Assembly: GCA_030015575.1 (NCBI GenBank)
Contig: CM057337.1
Location: 335,740,583-335,804,582 of the forward strand
Source of the DNA: Agapanthus africanus
Taxonomy: Eukaryota; Streptophyta; Magnoliopsida; Asparagales; Amaryllidaceae
Reading direction: 5' to 3'
Length of the DNA: 64,000 bases
Made by a program: the position numbers and the translations under genes. The notes beneath the pieces were generated by a model, which was given only the letters and a program-made list of their open reading frames with translations, was not told the origin of the DNA and did no database searches. The first letter of the stretch is position 1. Each line of letters starts with the position of its first letter. Below, piece after piece: positions 13,140-24,725 of this stretch.

Positions 13140-15274
13140 GGTCGCTACCAGGAGAGAGAGAGAAGAAAACACTCTTCGTATGCTCTTGCAAGATCAGATT
13201 GGTTATTAATTTATCTAATCAGGATGGCTCCCACTATTTTTATCAAATCTTCCTTCAAACCCTAAAAGGTAAGACTAGCTGTGAATAATTACACCCTACA
13301 AGTTCGCTAATCTTTCGGCCAGGCCAGTGTCGGTACTTTGAAGGAGATTCCCCGTGCTTTCGCACGGACCTAATTAAAATAAACCTCGTTTTTCCAGGGG
13401 CGTAACCCCGTTAACACCTTTCTAGACACCTACTTGATCGGCTAATTATAATGTGTAAAACTCTTTCGGGAGTAACTCTTACTCGCAGTGGGTATCGGGA
13501 TCCAACTATCTCATAGAAGGTATGCAATCTCATTGCAAATTTCAACACATGAAATTCCCGATAATATTTTGCCCCTAACCTCCTATGACCTTGACAAAGG
13601 CCAACAAACCATAGGATGCTAGTCAAGTTCAACCTGTCATTTCCTAATTCAATTAAACCCACCGGCACGACCCTTGAAAAAGGCCAACAAGGTCGCACGA
13701 ATACCCTAATCCAATCGCATCATATGCTCAAACAGATAAGCACTAATCAGCAACCGCACACTACGCCTTGACAAAGGCCAACAAACGCAACACGAATACT
13801 AAATACTACTTATCTGAAATGACAGAGGGCTATGACAGGTTATTAAGAAAACCCTTTGCGTAATGAACTTGATATCGTTGTAGAATTGAGTGATTTTGAA
13901 AAAGGAGTGTTTTTAAGGCTTTTACTAGTTTTGCTAAAGAGGTCACTCCTGGTGAAGGGATCTCGGCTCTTTCCTTATCGAATAAGGTGCAGGATATTTC
14001 ATAAATACCACTATGCAAAGCAAAAACTATAGAAGCAATCAAAAGACAAACTGAGTGGGTTGTAGCATCTTCCAGTTTCGCTAAAGAGGTCACTCCCGGT
14101 GAAGGGATCTCAGCTCTTTCCTTATCGAATAAGGTGCTGGATATTCTATAAGGAATACCGCTATGCAAAGCAAGAACTAGAGCTACCAGTTTTTAAACAA
14201 GTTTCTACAACATCTTTAGGTTTCTTTTATTTCATTAATCTCATCAATGAATTCCTGTCAATTATGCTTCCCAAGCATCACAGAAGAAACAAAAGCAACA
14301 ATGGTTATTATATATCATACATATAATATAGGCATTCGTCTCAGAACATATCAAGTGATCACATCACAAAATATCAGCAGCAGAAGAACGCATATGAAAT
14401 ATTGCATATACTAGGAATTCCTAGTTTTAATTAAGCCAATAAAAACGTGGATTCCATGGTCGCGATGAATAGCCAAACCCACAGCCCTAGACCCCTATAA
14501 GAGCGGCAAGCAACTTTACCAATTCTAGAGTTAGAAGACCCGGTCTCGACTCCTCGAGATGGTCTCCTACTGGACCCTAGAACCTGGTTACTTGTGCTCT
14601 CCTCCTTGGGTCTATCTTAATACGGAAAAGTAAATAATATATATCAATGGTGACATCATCCTCAACCCGGAAGTGCCCTAATAAAAGAATATTACATACA
14701 TGTTTTTACATGAATCAAAATGATAAACTCTCATCTCACATAAAAAAAACCCGGCTATTCAAAACACGACGATCCAATATAACATATCACAGCAACACAT
14801 AACATTACATGTCTTCAACGTAAGTAAATATGTGTATCCCAATTATCGTTGACATATAGCAATGAATCTGTCGATACACCACATATTACACTTACGGTCA
14901 CAGAAAAGAAAGTGAAAAACTACAACAGTTGGAATCTGCAACCACCTTAGACATCACAAACCCAATGTATCACATACTTTCGATTTCATGTCTATCAATA
15001 TGAATTCCTTAGAAACCACATGCCTAACAATTATAAACCCCGCATTTTAGTCTCGATATTGAAAACACTTTCCAATAAACAGTCTGGTAATTCAACAAGA
15101 TTCCCGATAACCTGATCGAATGCTCGTCGGAAACTTTAATAGACGGCAACACCCCTAATGCCGTCGACGAAGTGCACTGAGGAGGAACACCGTGGCCATG
15201 AGCACCCGAACGGATGCTTTTGGCAACGGGGTTCTCCTACAGTCACTTGGTCGGGGCTATGAGGCGTGGCTATC
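13140..15274 (-). other. Untranslated leader of element C, gag-proximal part
   Basis: Leader sequence on the minus strand, colinear with G's leader at 18582-21466. It contains the hairpin arms 13192-13199 and 13213-13220 (GATTAGAT / ATCTGATC on the sense strand), three copies of the TTGRC-loop-GTCAA repeat between about 13600 and 13790, and a tandem duplication with a 147-bp period starting at 13933. Open frames of 75-112 codons over that duplication read the repeat in a meaningless frame and are not genes. F is inserted at the right edge; 15270-15274 (CTATC) is one copy of F's target duplication. Confidence 0.8.
13933..14226 (-). repeat. Tandem duplication in C leader, 147-bp period
   Basis: Two adjacent diverged copies of a unit beginning GCTAAAGAGGTCACTC, at 13933 and 14080. 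The same duplication with a 144-bp period is in G's leader at about 20414 and 20558, but it is single-copy or absent in F, H and E. It is therefore a marker of group I, inherited from its ancestor. Confidence 0.8.
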
Positions 15275-16338
15275 TGTAAGTCCACGTTGCCCACCTCGGT
15301 ACTTGCGGGGAGATGGAAACGTTATGAAAAATCGGATTTTTACAACACTAGGCAACATGGACTAACAAAAGAAGGATCTTTGCTAAACAAAATTAACTAA
15401 CAAAGCTAAAAGAGTTAGCTACTCAGAAAGGGGGTTATACCTAGGTCTTCAAGTCCTTCTCTTCTTGCTCCTTGGAGTGAAAGAACGGATCGTCTCGTCG
15501 CCTTCTCTTGCCGAAGAAAGATCCACCCGAGGGCCTCTACCTTTGGCTCCAACTTCAAATTAGAAGTAACTAAGGTGCTTGGTGTGCTAAACCTAGGACC
15601 TTAGAAAGAGTAGAGAGTATTTTTGAGGGATTTATCTTAAGCTCAAAGGGTTCTCAACTCATGAGAGGGGAGAGCTAGAGAGAGAGGAAGAGGAGGAGAG
15701 AGAATGAGAATGATAGAATGAGGATATTTTGCAACCATCTTCACATATATATGTGAATTATGATAATTAAAAATTAACTAAAGATAATTGTGATGGTTAA
15801 GTTGAAGTGACCATTATCATTTCACATTAATGAATTTTGCTAGAATCAAAGAGCATCTTTCAAGTGAAATGATGATGGTCAATTTGTCAATTTGGGTCAA
15901 CAAGTCAACCATAGTCAAATGGTCAACAACCCTAACCATAACATAATTATAATTAATTAATATTAATAATCACAATTCACACATACACATTAGGGTTAAG
16001 AAAAAGACAATGGTCATTAACCCTAATGAAAATCCTCTGCCTCTGTCTCAGTCAACTGTGCATACACACCCGCATCCGTGTTCCGAGGAACACGAATACA
16101 ATGAGATAAAACCAATCCCAAATCATATACTAGGATCCGGCTTAAACCAAAGCCCGCTAGTACAAGCTGTCCGGACACAAAACGTGCACAAGTGCGCGGA
16201 TGTGAACGAACCCTGTCGCAAAATCATGCGACCTCTACTAATTTTGCTTAAAGGCGAATAACCCTTTGTGTGAGACTCTAAAGACTCGACACTATGCTGG
16301 CAGTGGGTTTAACCATAGACCGCAAGTGGCACTAGCTG
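15275..16338 (-). mobile_element. Left (3') LTR of element F, first part (group II)
   Basis: First 1,064 bp of F's left LTR, TGTAAGTCCACG..., interrupted by G and resumed at 26959. It matches F's right LTR (37068-39106) with about 3% differences over 400 bp by eye. It carries six W-box cores at 15878-15926 (TTGAC on the minus, sense strand). A TATA-like ACATATATATGT lies near 15744, between the W-boxes and a CT-rich region that probably starts the transcript; promoter placement is inferred. Confidence 0.9.
15878..15926 (-). promoter_or_regulatory. W-box cluster in F's left LTR
   Basis: Six TTGAC cores on the LTR's sense strand within 49 bp. TTGAC(C/T) is the binding core of plant WRKY factors, which act in wounding and pathogen responses. 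The same six-copy array is in F's right LTR and in the independently inserted S1, so it belongs to group II. Binding is not demonstrated. Confidence 0.65.
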
Positions 16339-18567
16339 TGTTAGTTGTATGTATGCCCTAGAGGCCAGTATTGTACAGATTATGTATATTATATTGGATG
16401 CTTGGACATATATAGAGATGACTTTCTTGCTCGATATGATAGTATGCTATCTGGTTACTCTTTATCTTAACATGTACACTAGTCTCTTTAAACTGTCTTA
16501 TAGTTACATGTTGATAAAGCCCTTAGGATGTGTACTTGACTACCTGGACTGTGATGCAGATCATACTAGTGGGGACATGGTAGTCCATAAGTACATCCTT
16601 CAAGGTCCCTAGTCGTGGGTGTATCGAGACAGGGCATCGATATACCAGAGTAGACTAGCGTATACGCTTCTCGACCCATGAGATGGGCGATGGATGATCC
16701 CATATCCATTGGTGTTTGACATCATAGATGGTGTACGGGTGCTCAGTGGAGACTGGGTACACTGGACGGACTCGCCGAGAACTCCCAGATGGTATTATAC
16801 CTCACGTCAGATGGCAGTTCTCAGGTGACACTTGTGCAGGTTAGTCTGTAGACCCGAGATCGTCATAGAGTCTTGTGTGATTCCCACTGTGCTTTGATCT
16901 CCACCTTACCACATCCATGAGGGCGTGCAAAACGGTGGTCTTTGGGTACAGTCCCGAGTCACATGGAGGCAATGAGCGATAGGAGGGGTTTCGTCTCTCC
17001 CGGTATTGGGGGTTGATGTTGCGCTGTGCTCGATTGGCCGTAACAGGGAAGTCCCTGGCCAGGGCTGATCAGAGATTTGCTGGTAAGTGTTACCAGTAGT
17101 TTCTCGACCCGTTACGAGCCTCACATCGGCACGACTTATCGGGTTATTGGGGTCTGACGTTTACCACCCCTAGACTTGATATGCGACATATCAGATGAAG
17201 TGACCGGACTGTACGGTAGGTGTTACTGGTCGGATTCGCAGGAGTGTGAGCGGGCTAGTTCGTCGATCTTCTGATCGCTCAATACCTGGGTGGCCGTTAC
17301 GTTTAGCAGACCGCTTGCGGCTTGTGGGTGCTTGATATGATCATCATCTGCTACCGGCGTATTGACGAGTCTTTAGAGTCCTACACAGAGGTTTCCTGGC
17401 TCAAGCGAAACGAAATAAGAGCGCATATGAGATATGTGCGGGACCGAGAATAATGCGTGTATGTGATACCGTATTTGATTCTCGCGATTAATGTTTCGAT
17501 TGGTTGTATGTGATATAACCTAGTTATCGAATCGAAGATCGATTCGATAAGCCGATACATTGAATACTAGTCGGTCATGTGCGACATGACCGGATCATTG
17601 AATCAAGTGTTGATTTAATGATTTGATGTATAATTATATATTTGATATATTACTTTACATTAACTAGTATTGGTTCACTTTAAACGGATTTTTCTCACTT
17701 GATGCACATTGTATATGTGATATGCTTTTGTGCACATTTTTTGTATCATGTTTGATGATACTTGATCATTTGGTTAAATGTGTAGAATTAAACCATGGTT
17801 AATTTGATAATTAGGGTTTTACATATTCATTTATTTATTTATTTATTTTGTTCATTTATTTTTTTGGAAATGATTTAAAGAGAATGGTGGCTTTCTTTTG
17901 TCAGTAGTTGAAGCTTCATGAAGCCTTGACTTTTGCAACCATTCTTGTCCTCATGCTTAACCCTAACTCTCCAAATGACCATGGTTTATTCTCTACACTT
18001 AACCCTAGTTAGATTATGATAAGTATGAATTTTCTTTTCATTTTTAGAAGAACTTATCATAAACTAGCTTCATCTTCTCCTTCTTCTTCAAGATAGAAAC
18101 CTTGATGCCATCAATGGCAACTTGAGTTCTAGTGAGAGAAATCCAATTCTAAAGTGAACCCACCTCCTAATTCTTCACCCTCTACCTCTTGCCAAGTTGT
18201 TTTGGGTGTTTTCTTCATAAGTTTCACAACTTTGTGAAGTCGGAGCTTGAACTTGTGATGCCTTGACGTAGATCGTCTTTGACACGAAGCCGACGACCTA
18301 GCTCGCCCGTTTCTCCGATGAAGCCGACGATTGAGTTCGGGATTCATGATGGACAGCGAGAGGACACCCACGTGGAGCTAAAGAAGTGGAGAACCGGATC
18401 TACAAAGATTGTAGCATCTAACTTTTAGTTAAGTAGTTAACTAGATTATCTTTTCGCCTAAACTTCTAGTCAACGATCCGTATTAGGGTTTCTCGGCACC
18501 CATATTTTTTGAAATTGGCATGGTTGATGCCTTATGAGACTTCATTAGAGTGCCTAGGAACCCTACA
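16339..18567 (+). mobile_element. 5' LTR of element G
   Basis: LTR of 2,229 bp, TG...CA. U3 holds the dyad GAGAACT / AGTTCTC (16777-16783, 16816-16822) around the palindrome GGTATTATACC (16791-16801), the TATCGA-N9-TCGATA repeat near 16625, and CCCTGGCCAGGG near 17053. At 17525-17549 there is a perfect 10-bp inverted repeat (TATCGAATCG, 5-nt loop). At about 18015-18060 an 11-bp inverted repeat (TTATGATAAGT) brackets a pyrimidine-rich segment that may lie in the transcribed R/U5 part. A TTTA microsatellite lies near 17830. Confidence 0.93.
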
Positions 18568-18568
18568 G

Positions 18569-18581
18569 TGGTATCAGAGCC
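18569..18581 (+). other. Primer-binding site of element G
   Basis: TGGTATCAGAGCC, one base after the 5' LTR; complementary to the 3' end of initiator-Met tRNA, the usual primer of plant copia reverse transcription. Confidence 0.92.
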
Positions 18582-21466
18582 TAGCTAGAGCCTTAGGCGA
18601 AGTCTAGACGGAGTTTGAAGTCCGATCGAACCCGAAACCGCATTTTTCCACGCTCTCTGGACTTTTTCTAAAAACTGGGTTTTTTCCAAATTAAAAATAC
18701 GCAGAAAACTCAGCAAGAAATTCTAAGAATTACGGCACAAAATTCAAGTCATGAACAGTGCAACCTGCGGCAGAACCGCGGCATAAGCCTCCTTAGGCGG
18801 CGGTTCCGCGGCAGTATGATGACGTCAGCACTTCTATTTTGCGCAGTAATTAATTATTTCAGAAGCTGAGTTTTATGGGTATTTTCAATATTTATTCCAG
18901 AGTTTTATTTTCTGGGGTGTTTTGGGGTTTTGATGTTTCGACCGGATTATCAAATTTCGTCTTTGTGTATTTCTGGATGACTTTAGAATATGTTAAAAAG
19001 TTCGACCGGATATAAATACCCAACTTTTCCCCTGTCGGGAAATTTCCATGTGTTGGATTTTTCCGTAGTTTAACGACGTTCTAAGTAGTGCAAGTAACGC
19101 GATGGACCCTCTAGAAGACAACAAACCTTAACTCGATTATGTGACCGTCTTGAACTGCCCTTTGAACCTTCGGGTTTGGGGCAGTACGGCGTGCCACATA
19201 TGAGGCGTTGGCTTGACCCTTCTACGGCTGGACCGTTGGTACGAGGCACGAACTGAATGTTGTTAGACTTATTTCATGTGTTGAGCTGTATCGGGAAAAC
19301 TTGGGTATTCGACTGTTCGATCGGAAGGTTTAACATTTTCTGTTTATCTGGAATGTGATACAATAATTGGAATTCACAAACAGTTATGAGATAACTGAAT
19401 GAATGTTATAAATCTAGCAATTTAGTCCCACATGATATTGAAAAGAGTTTTCGATAATGAGACTAAAATGCGGGATTTATATCTGTTAGGCATGTGATGT
19501 CTAAGTATTTCATTTGATTAGGCATGCGATGTCTAAAGAAGTTGCGGATTCCAACTGTTGTAGTTTTACACTTTCTTTTCTGTGACCGTAAGTGTAGTAT
19601 GTTCATATCTCCGGTTTCGTTGCTATACGTCAACGAAAATTGGGGTATGCATACTTACTTACGTTGATGACATGTGATGTTATGTGTTGCTGGATATGTT
19701 ATATTGGATCGTCGTGTTTGAATAGCCGGGGGTTTTTATGTGAGATGAGTGTTTTTCATTTTCATTCATGTAAAAACTTGTATGTAATATTCTTTTTATT
19801 TGGGCCACTTCCAGGTTGCGGAAGTTGTCACCTTTTGTATATTATTTACTCTTCCGCATTAGGATAGACCCAAGGAGGGGAGCACAAGTAACCGGGTTCT
19901 GGGGTCCAGTGGGAGACCAACTCGAGGAGTCGAGTCCGGGTCTCCTAACCCTAGAATTGGCAGGGTTGCTTGCCGCTCTCGTAGGGGTCTAGGGGTGTGG
20001 GATTGGCTATTCATCACGACCGTGGAATCCGTGTTTTATACTGGCTCGTATTGAAAACACGGACGTCCTAGCATATCCAATATTTCATATGTTTCTTCTG
20101 CTGCGATATCTGTGATGTGATCATGTGATGTTCTGTGATAGATACAGTATATAGTATATATGATATATTATATAGACGTTACTTATGTTTTGCACCCGCA
20201 CTAGCCCTGCCCTGCTCTGTCGTTAGTTACCTGACCTAACGGTGCACGAGGGGACATCGAGGCGAATGCGGATGGCATAAGTGTACGTCGTATTTATCTG
20301 TGATGTTTAGGTATTTAAATGATGGGACTTCATTAATGTGATTAATGAAAGAAAAGAAACCTAAGATGTTGTAGAATCAGATTTTAAACAAAACAGGTAG
20401 CTACAGTTCTTTCTTTGCATAGCAGTATATATGATATACCCTGCACCTTATTCGATGAGGAAAGGACCGAGATCCCTTCACCGGGAGTGACTCCTTTAGC
20501 AATAAGTGGCAGATGCTACACACTCGGTTTGATTTTGATTGCTTCTATAGTTTATGCTTTGCACAGTGATATATATGATATATCCCGCACCTCATTCGAC
20601 TAGGAAAGGGCCGACGATCCCTTCACCGGGAGTGACCCCTTTAGCAAAACTAGAAAAGCCTCAAAATCACTCCATTTCAAAACTTCATTTGATTCTACAA
20701 CGATATCAAGTTCATTACGCAATAGGTTTTCAGAAAAACCTGTCGTAGCCCTCCGTCATTTCAGAAAAATTACATATAGTATTCGTGCTACATTTTTTGG
20801 CTTTCGTCAAGGTGTAGTGTGCGGTAGCTATGTGCTGTTTATCTGCTGCATATGATGCGACTGGATTAGGGTAGTCGTACGGCTTTGTTGGCTTTCGTCA
20901 AGGGTCGTGCAGGTGGGTTTAATTCAGTCAAGAAATGTACGGGTTGAACTTGACTAGCGGGCTGTGGTTTGTTGGCTTTCGTCAAGGTCATAGCACGCTA
21001 GGGGCAAAAGCATTATCGGGAATTTCAAGTGTTAAAATTTGCAATGAGATTGCATACCTTCTATGAGATAGTTGGATCCCGATACCCACTGTGAGTAAGA
21101 GTTACTCCTGGGAAAGTTTTGCACATTGCAATTAGCCGATCAAGTATGTGTCTAGAAAGGTGTCAACGAGGTTACGCCTCTGGGAAAACGAGGTTTACAT
21201 TAATTAGGTTCGTGCGAAAGCACGGGGGACCTTCCTCAAAGTACCGACACTGGCCTGGCTGAAAGATTGGCGAACTTGTAGTGTGTAATTAATCCCGGCT
21301 AATCTTTCCTTTTAGGGTTTGGAGGAAGATTTGATAAAAAGCAGTGGGAGCCATCCTGATTAGATAAGATAATAACCAATCTGATCTTGCACGAGCATAC
21401 GCTAAAGTGTTTTCTTCTCTCTCTCTCCAGGTAGCGACCATTTCATGCCCTAATGAAGATAATAAT
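18582..21466 (+). other. Untranslated leader of element G
   Basis: Leader of about 2.9 kb without a gene. In order it holds: a GC-rich hairpin (arms 18765-18779 and 18800-18814) 185 nt after the PBS; a second hairpin near 19155-19190 (ACTGCCC...GGGCAGT); GTAAGT near 19588 that could be a splice donor; a tandem duplication with a 144-bp period (20414, 20558); and TTGGCTTTCGTCAAGG three times (20797, 20888, 20972). It ends with the hairpin GATTAGAT / ATCTGATC (21358-21365, 21379-21386), a branch-site-like GCTAAAG, a pyrimidine tract (21409-21430) and AG at 21433-21434. All of these have counterparts in C; most have counterparts in the Gag-bearing elements. Confidence 0.8.
20414..20701 (+). repeat. 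Tandem duplication in G leader, 144-bp period
   Basis: Two diverged adjacent copies beginning TTTGCAT/TTTGCAC at 20414 and 20558, each containing CCCTTCACCGGGAGTGA. Equivalent to the 147-bp duplication in C's leader. It has accumulated differences between units, so it is older than G's insertion. Confidence 0.8.
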
Positions 21467-24400
21467 ATGGATGTATTGACCGAACCCGCATGTTATACTG
21501 TGCTGGGGAACGTTGGTTCCGTTCTTTCTTATAAGAGTTATAGGAATGAACAGGATATAGGGGAATACCAGGATTTCCATGCCACCCGAATGAAGAAAGT
21601 ACATGTTGATGCATTTTCTTCGGGTGTGTTCGTTACTGAGAACTGTTTCTCCATTTGCTCTACGTCCTGGGTATTAGATACCGGGTCAGGATCCCATATA
21701 TGTAATCAGTTACATGGGCTCAGGAAAGATAGAGAACTTGGAGAAGGTGATAAAGATATTAGAGTTGGAAATGGTGCAACTGTTGCAGCTAAGACTGTCG
21801 GGGAATATCACCTTGCATTACCAACTGGTAATACATTGGTTCTGAACGAATGCTATTACATGCCGAACCTGATATGCAACATTATATCGGTTTCTTTATT
21901 AAGTAAAGAGGGATATAATTTTGTATTACAGGACAATGTTATGAACATTTTCCGTAACCAAAAGTTGGTTAGATCAGGCACGTTGTGCAATGGCATTTAT
22001 GTTCTAAATCAATCAACAGTTCTGAGCATAACAAACACACATAAGAGGAAGAGTTCAGAACTGAACGAATCCTTCTTGTGGCATTGTAGACTGGGTCACA
22101 TCAATGCGACACGACTGGCTAAGTTGCATAAGGATGGATATTTGAAACCATTCGAATTTTCATCTTATGACACTTGCCAGTCATGTCTCAAAGGCAAGAT
22201 GACCAAAACTCCGTTTACGGGACACGGAGAAAGAGTTACTGAACTCTTAGGACTAGTACATAGTGATGTATGCGGTCCAATGTCTACATATGCCAGGGAT
22301 GGTTCTTCATACTTCATTACATTCACTGACGATCTCTCAAGATACGGACATGTGTACTTGATAAGACACAAGTCTGAAGCTTTTGAGAAATTTAGAGAAT
22401 ATAAACAAGAAGTCGAGAAAAAACCGGAAAAAGTATTAAAATCTTTCGATCTGATCGAGGAGGTGAATACTTGAGCAATGAATTCCTGGACTTCCTAAAA
22501 GAGAATGGGATTCTCTCTCAGCTGACTCCTCTATATACACCACAGCACAATGGTGTATCAGAACGGAGGAACCGCACCCTATTAGATATGGTGCGCTCTA
22601 TGATGAGCACAACTGAGTTACCTATTTCCTTCTGGGGGTATGCGCTTGAGACAGCCATACATCTATTGAATATGGTCCCAACCAAATCTGTGCCTACCAC
22701 TCCATATGAGATATGGAAAGGAAAGAGACCAAGTCTTAACTATGTTAAGATATGGGGTTGTCCAGCCTATGTCAAACGACAAAATCCGGACAAACTCGAG
22801 GCACGGTCTGTTCTATGCAAATTTGTAGGATATCCCAAGAATTCTCAAGGGTATATCTTCTACCACCCTGAGGAACAAAGAGTGTTTGTTTCTCGGCATG
22901 CCACCTTTTTAGAAAAGGAATTTCTTGAAAAAGAGATTAGTGGTCATGAGGTAGAACTGGAAGAGGTTCCAGCTGCAGAAGCTACAACAGAAGATCTGGT
23001 GGAACCAGAGGATTCCGTAGTTCCCGATGAACCCCAGCCACTCCGCCGATCTAGTAGGGTTCCTCGCCAACCTGAGAGATACTACGGTTTTCTCATGGAT
23101 GGAGGGAGCGAGGATTGCATCATGGAGGATGATGACCCAACTAGCTTCGAGCAGGCCATCACGAGTAGGGACTCAGTGAAATGGATGGATGCTATGCGGT
23201 CCGAGATGGAATCCATGTACACCAACAAAGTATGGACTTTGGAAGTTGCTCCTGAAGGGGTAAAACCCATCGGGAGCATGTGGATCTTCAAGAAGAAACT
23301 TGGTGTAGATGGGAAAGTGGAGACTTTCAAAGCTAGACTTGTAGCAAAGGGTTTTCGTCAAAGACCAGGTGTGGACTATGACGAGACCTTTTCTCCAGTG
23401 GCTATGCTTAAATCCATCCGGATCATGCTTGCCATCGCTGCATATCATGATTACGAAATCTGGCAAATGGATGTTAAGACCGCCTTTCTAAATGGTGATT
23501 TAGAAGAGTGCGTGTACATGACTCAGCCAGAGGGCTTCGTAGACAGTGGGAGCAGCGGCAAGGTGTGCAAGCTGCTTAAATCCATTTATGGATTAAAGCA
23601 AGCATCGCGGAGTTGGAACATCTGCTTTGATGTCGTTATCAAAGAGTTTGATTTCGTCAAAAACCCAGATGAACCTTGTATTTACAAGAAGGTGGCAGGG
23701 AGTAAGGTTGTCTTCCTCGTATTGTACGTGGACGACATACTCTTGATAGGAAATGATATTCCTATGCTGCAATCGGTCAAGCTCTTCTTATCACAAAGAT
23801 TCTCAATGAAAGATCTTGGTGATGCCTCCTGCATATTGGGGATCAGGATCTATAGAGATAGATCCAAACGGATACTGGGATTGTCCCAATCCAGGTACAT
23901 TGACACCATACTAAAGAGGTTTAGTATGGACGAATCCAAGCATGGGAACTTGCCCACGATCTCTGGAGTCACTCTCTCCAAAGAGATGTCTCCCAAGACT
24001 GATTTGGAGAGAGCTCGCATGCAAGGGATACCCTATGCTTCGGCTGTAGGCTCTATCATGTACGCGATGCTATGTACCAGACCCGATGTTGCATACTCAC
24101 TAAGTGTAGTGAGCAGGTATCAAGCTGATCCTGGAGAGAGTCACTGGACAGCTGTGAAGAGCATTCTCAAGTACTTACGAAGGACTAAAGAGATGCTCTT
24201 GGTGTATGGTAACGGAGAACTCCAAGTGGAGTCCTTTACCGATTCGAGCTTCCAGAGTGATAAGGACGACTCTAAGTTGCAGTCGGGATTTGTCTTTACC
24301 CTTTACGGAGGGGCGGTTAGCTGGAAGAGTTCCAAGCAGGAAACCGTGGCAGACTCGACGATGGAGGCTGAATACATCGCTGCCAACGATGCTGCCAAAG

Positions 24401-24711
24401 AGGCTGTCTGGATCAAGAAGTTCATTACTGAACTTGGAGTGGTTCCATCCATTGAGCATCCAATACCTTTATATTGCGATAACAATGGAGCGGTGGCTTT
24501 GGCCAAGGAACCTAGGTCCCATCAGCGATCCAGGCATATTCTGAGGCGGTATCACCTGATCCGGGAGATAGTTGATCGCCGGGAGATCGAAGTCAGGAGG
24601 GTTGACACGAAGAACAACACGGCGGATCCACTCACGAAGGCCATTCCCCAGATACAGTTTGAGAGACTCTTCGGGATGCTCGGTATGCGATACTACAGCA
24701 GTTGGCCCTAG
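21467..24711 (+). pseudogene. Gag-less Pol polyprotein of element G, one frameshift
   Basis: Pol frame of about 1,081 codons from ATG 21467 (MDVLTEPACYTVLGN...) to TAG 24711. C's upstream ATG is ATT here, so 21467 is the first in-frame ATG. Residues 1-65 are a segment with no recognisable Gag and no zinc knuckle. Protease DTG is at about 71-73. The integrase zinc segment (WHCRLGHIN...CQSCLKGKM) and core (SDVCGPMST..., SDRGGEY, VSERRNR) follow, then reverse transcriptase (WIFKKKLGVDG to YVDDILLIGND) and RNase H (MEAEYIAA, CDNNGAVALAKEP), ending SSWP. A single missing base in the A-run 22418-22423 shifts the frame, giving a stop at 22472-22474. From there to 24711 the other frame is open without interruption. 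There is no env; the stop is 14 nt before the 3' LTR. Confidence 0.93.
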
Positions 24712-24725
24712 TGCAAGTGGGAGAT
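24712..24725 (+). other. Polypurine tract of element G
   Basis: TGCAAGTGGGAGAT between the pol stop codon and the 3' LTR. The tract fills the whole gap, so there is no separate 3' untranslated region before U3. Confidence 0.9.

Noticed and set aside
13830..14168. 112-codon minus-strand frame with an internal protein repeat (ERAEIPSPGVTSLAK twice)
   Set aside because: The repeat is the leader's tandem DNA duplication read in a chance frame; G's copy of the region does not keep it as one frame.
20797..20987. Regularly spaced short repeats that could suggest a CRISPR-like array
   Set aside because: Only three copies, 16 nt each, in a eukaryotic retrotransposon leader with equivalents in every related element.
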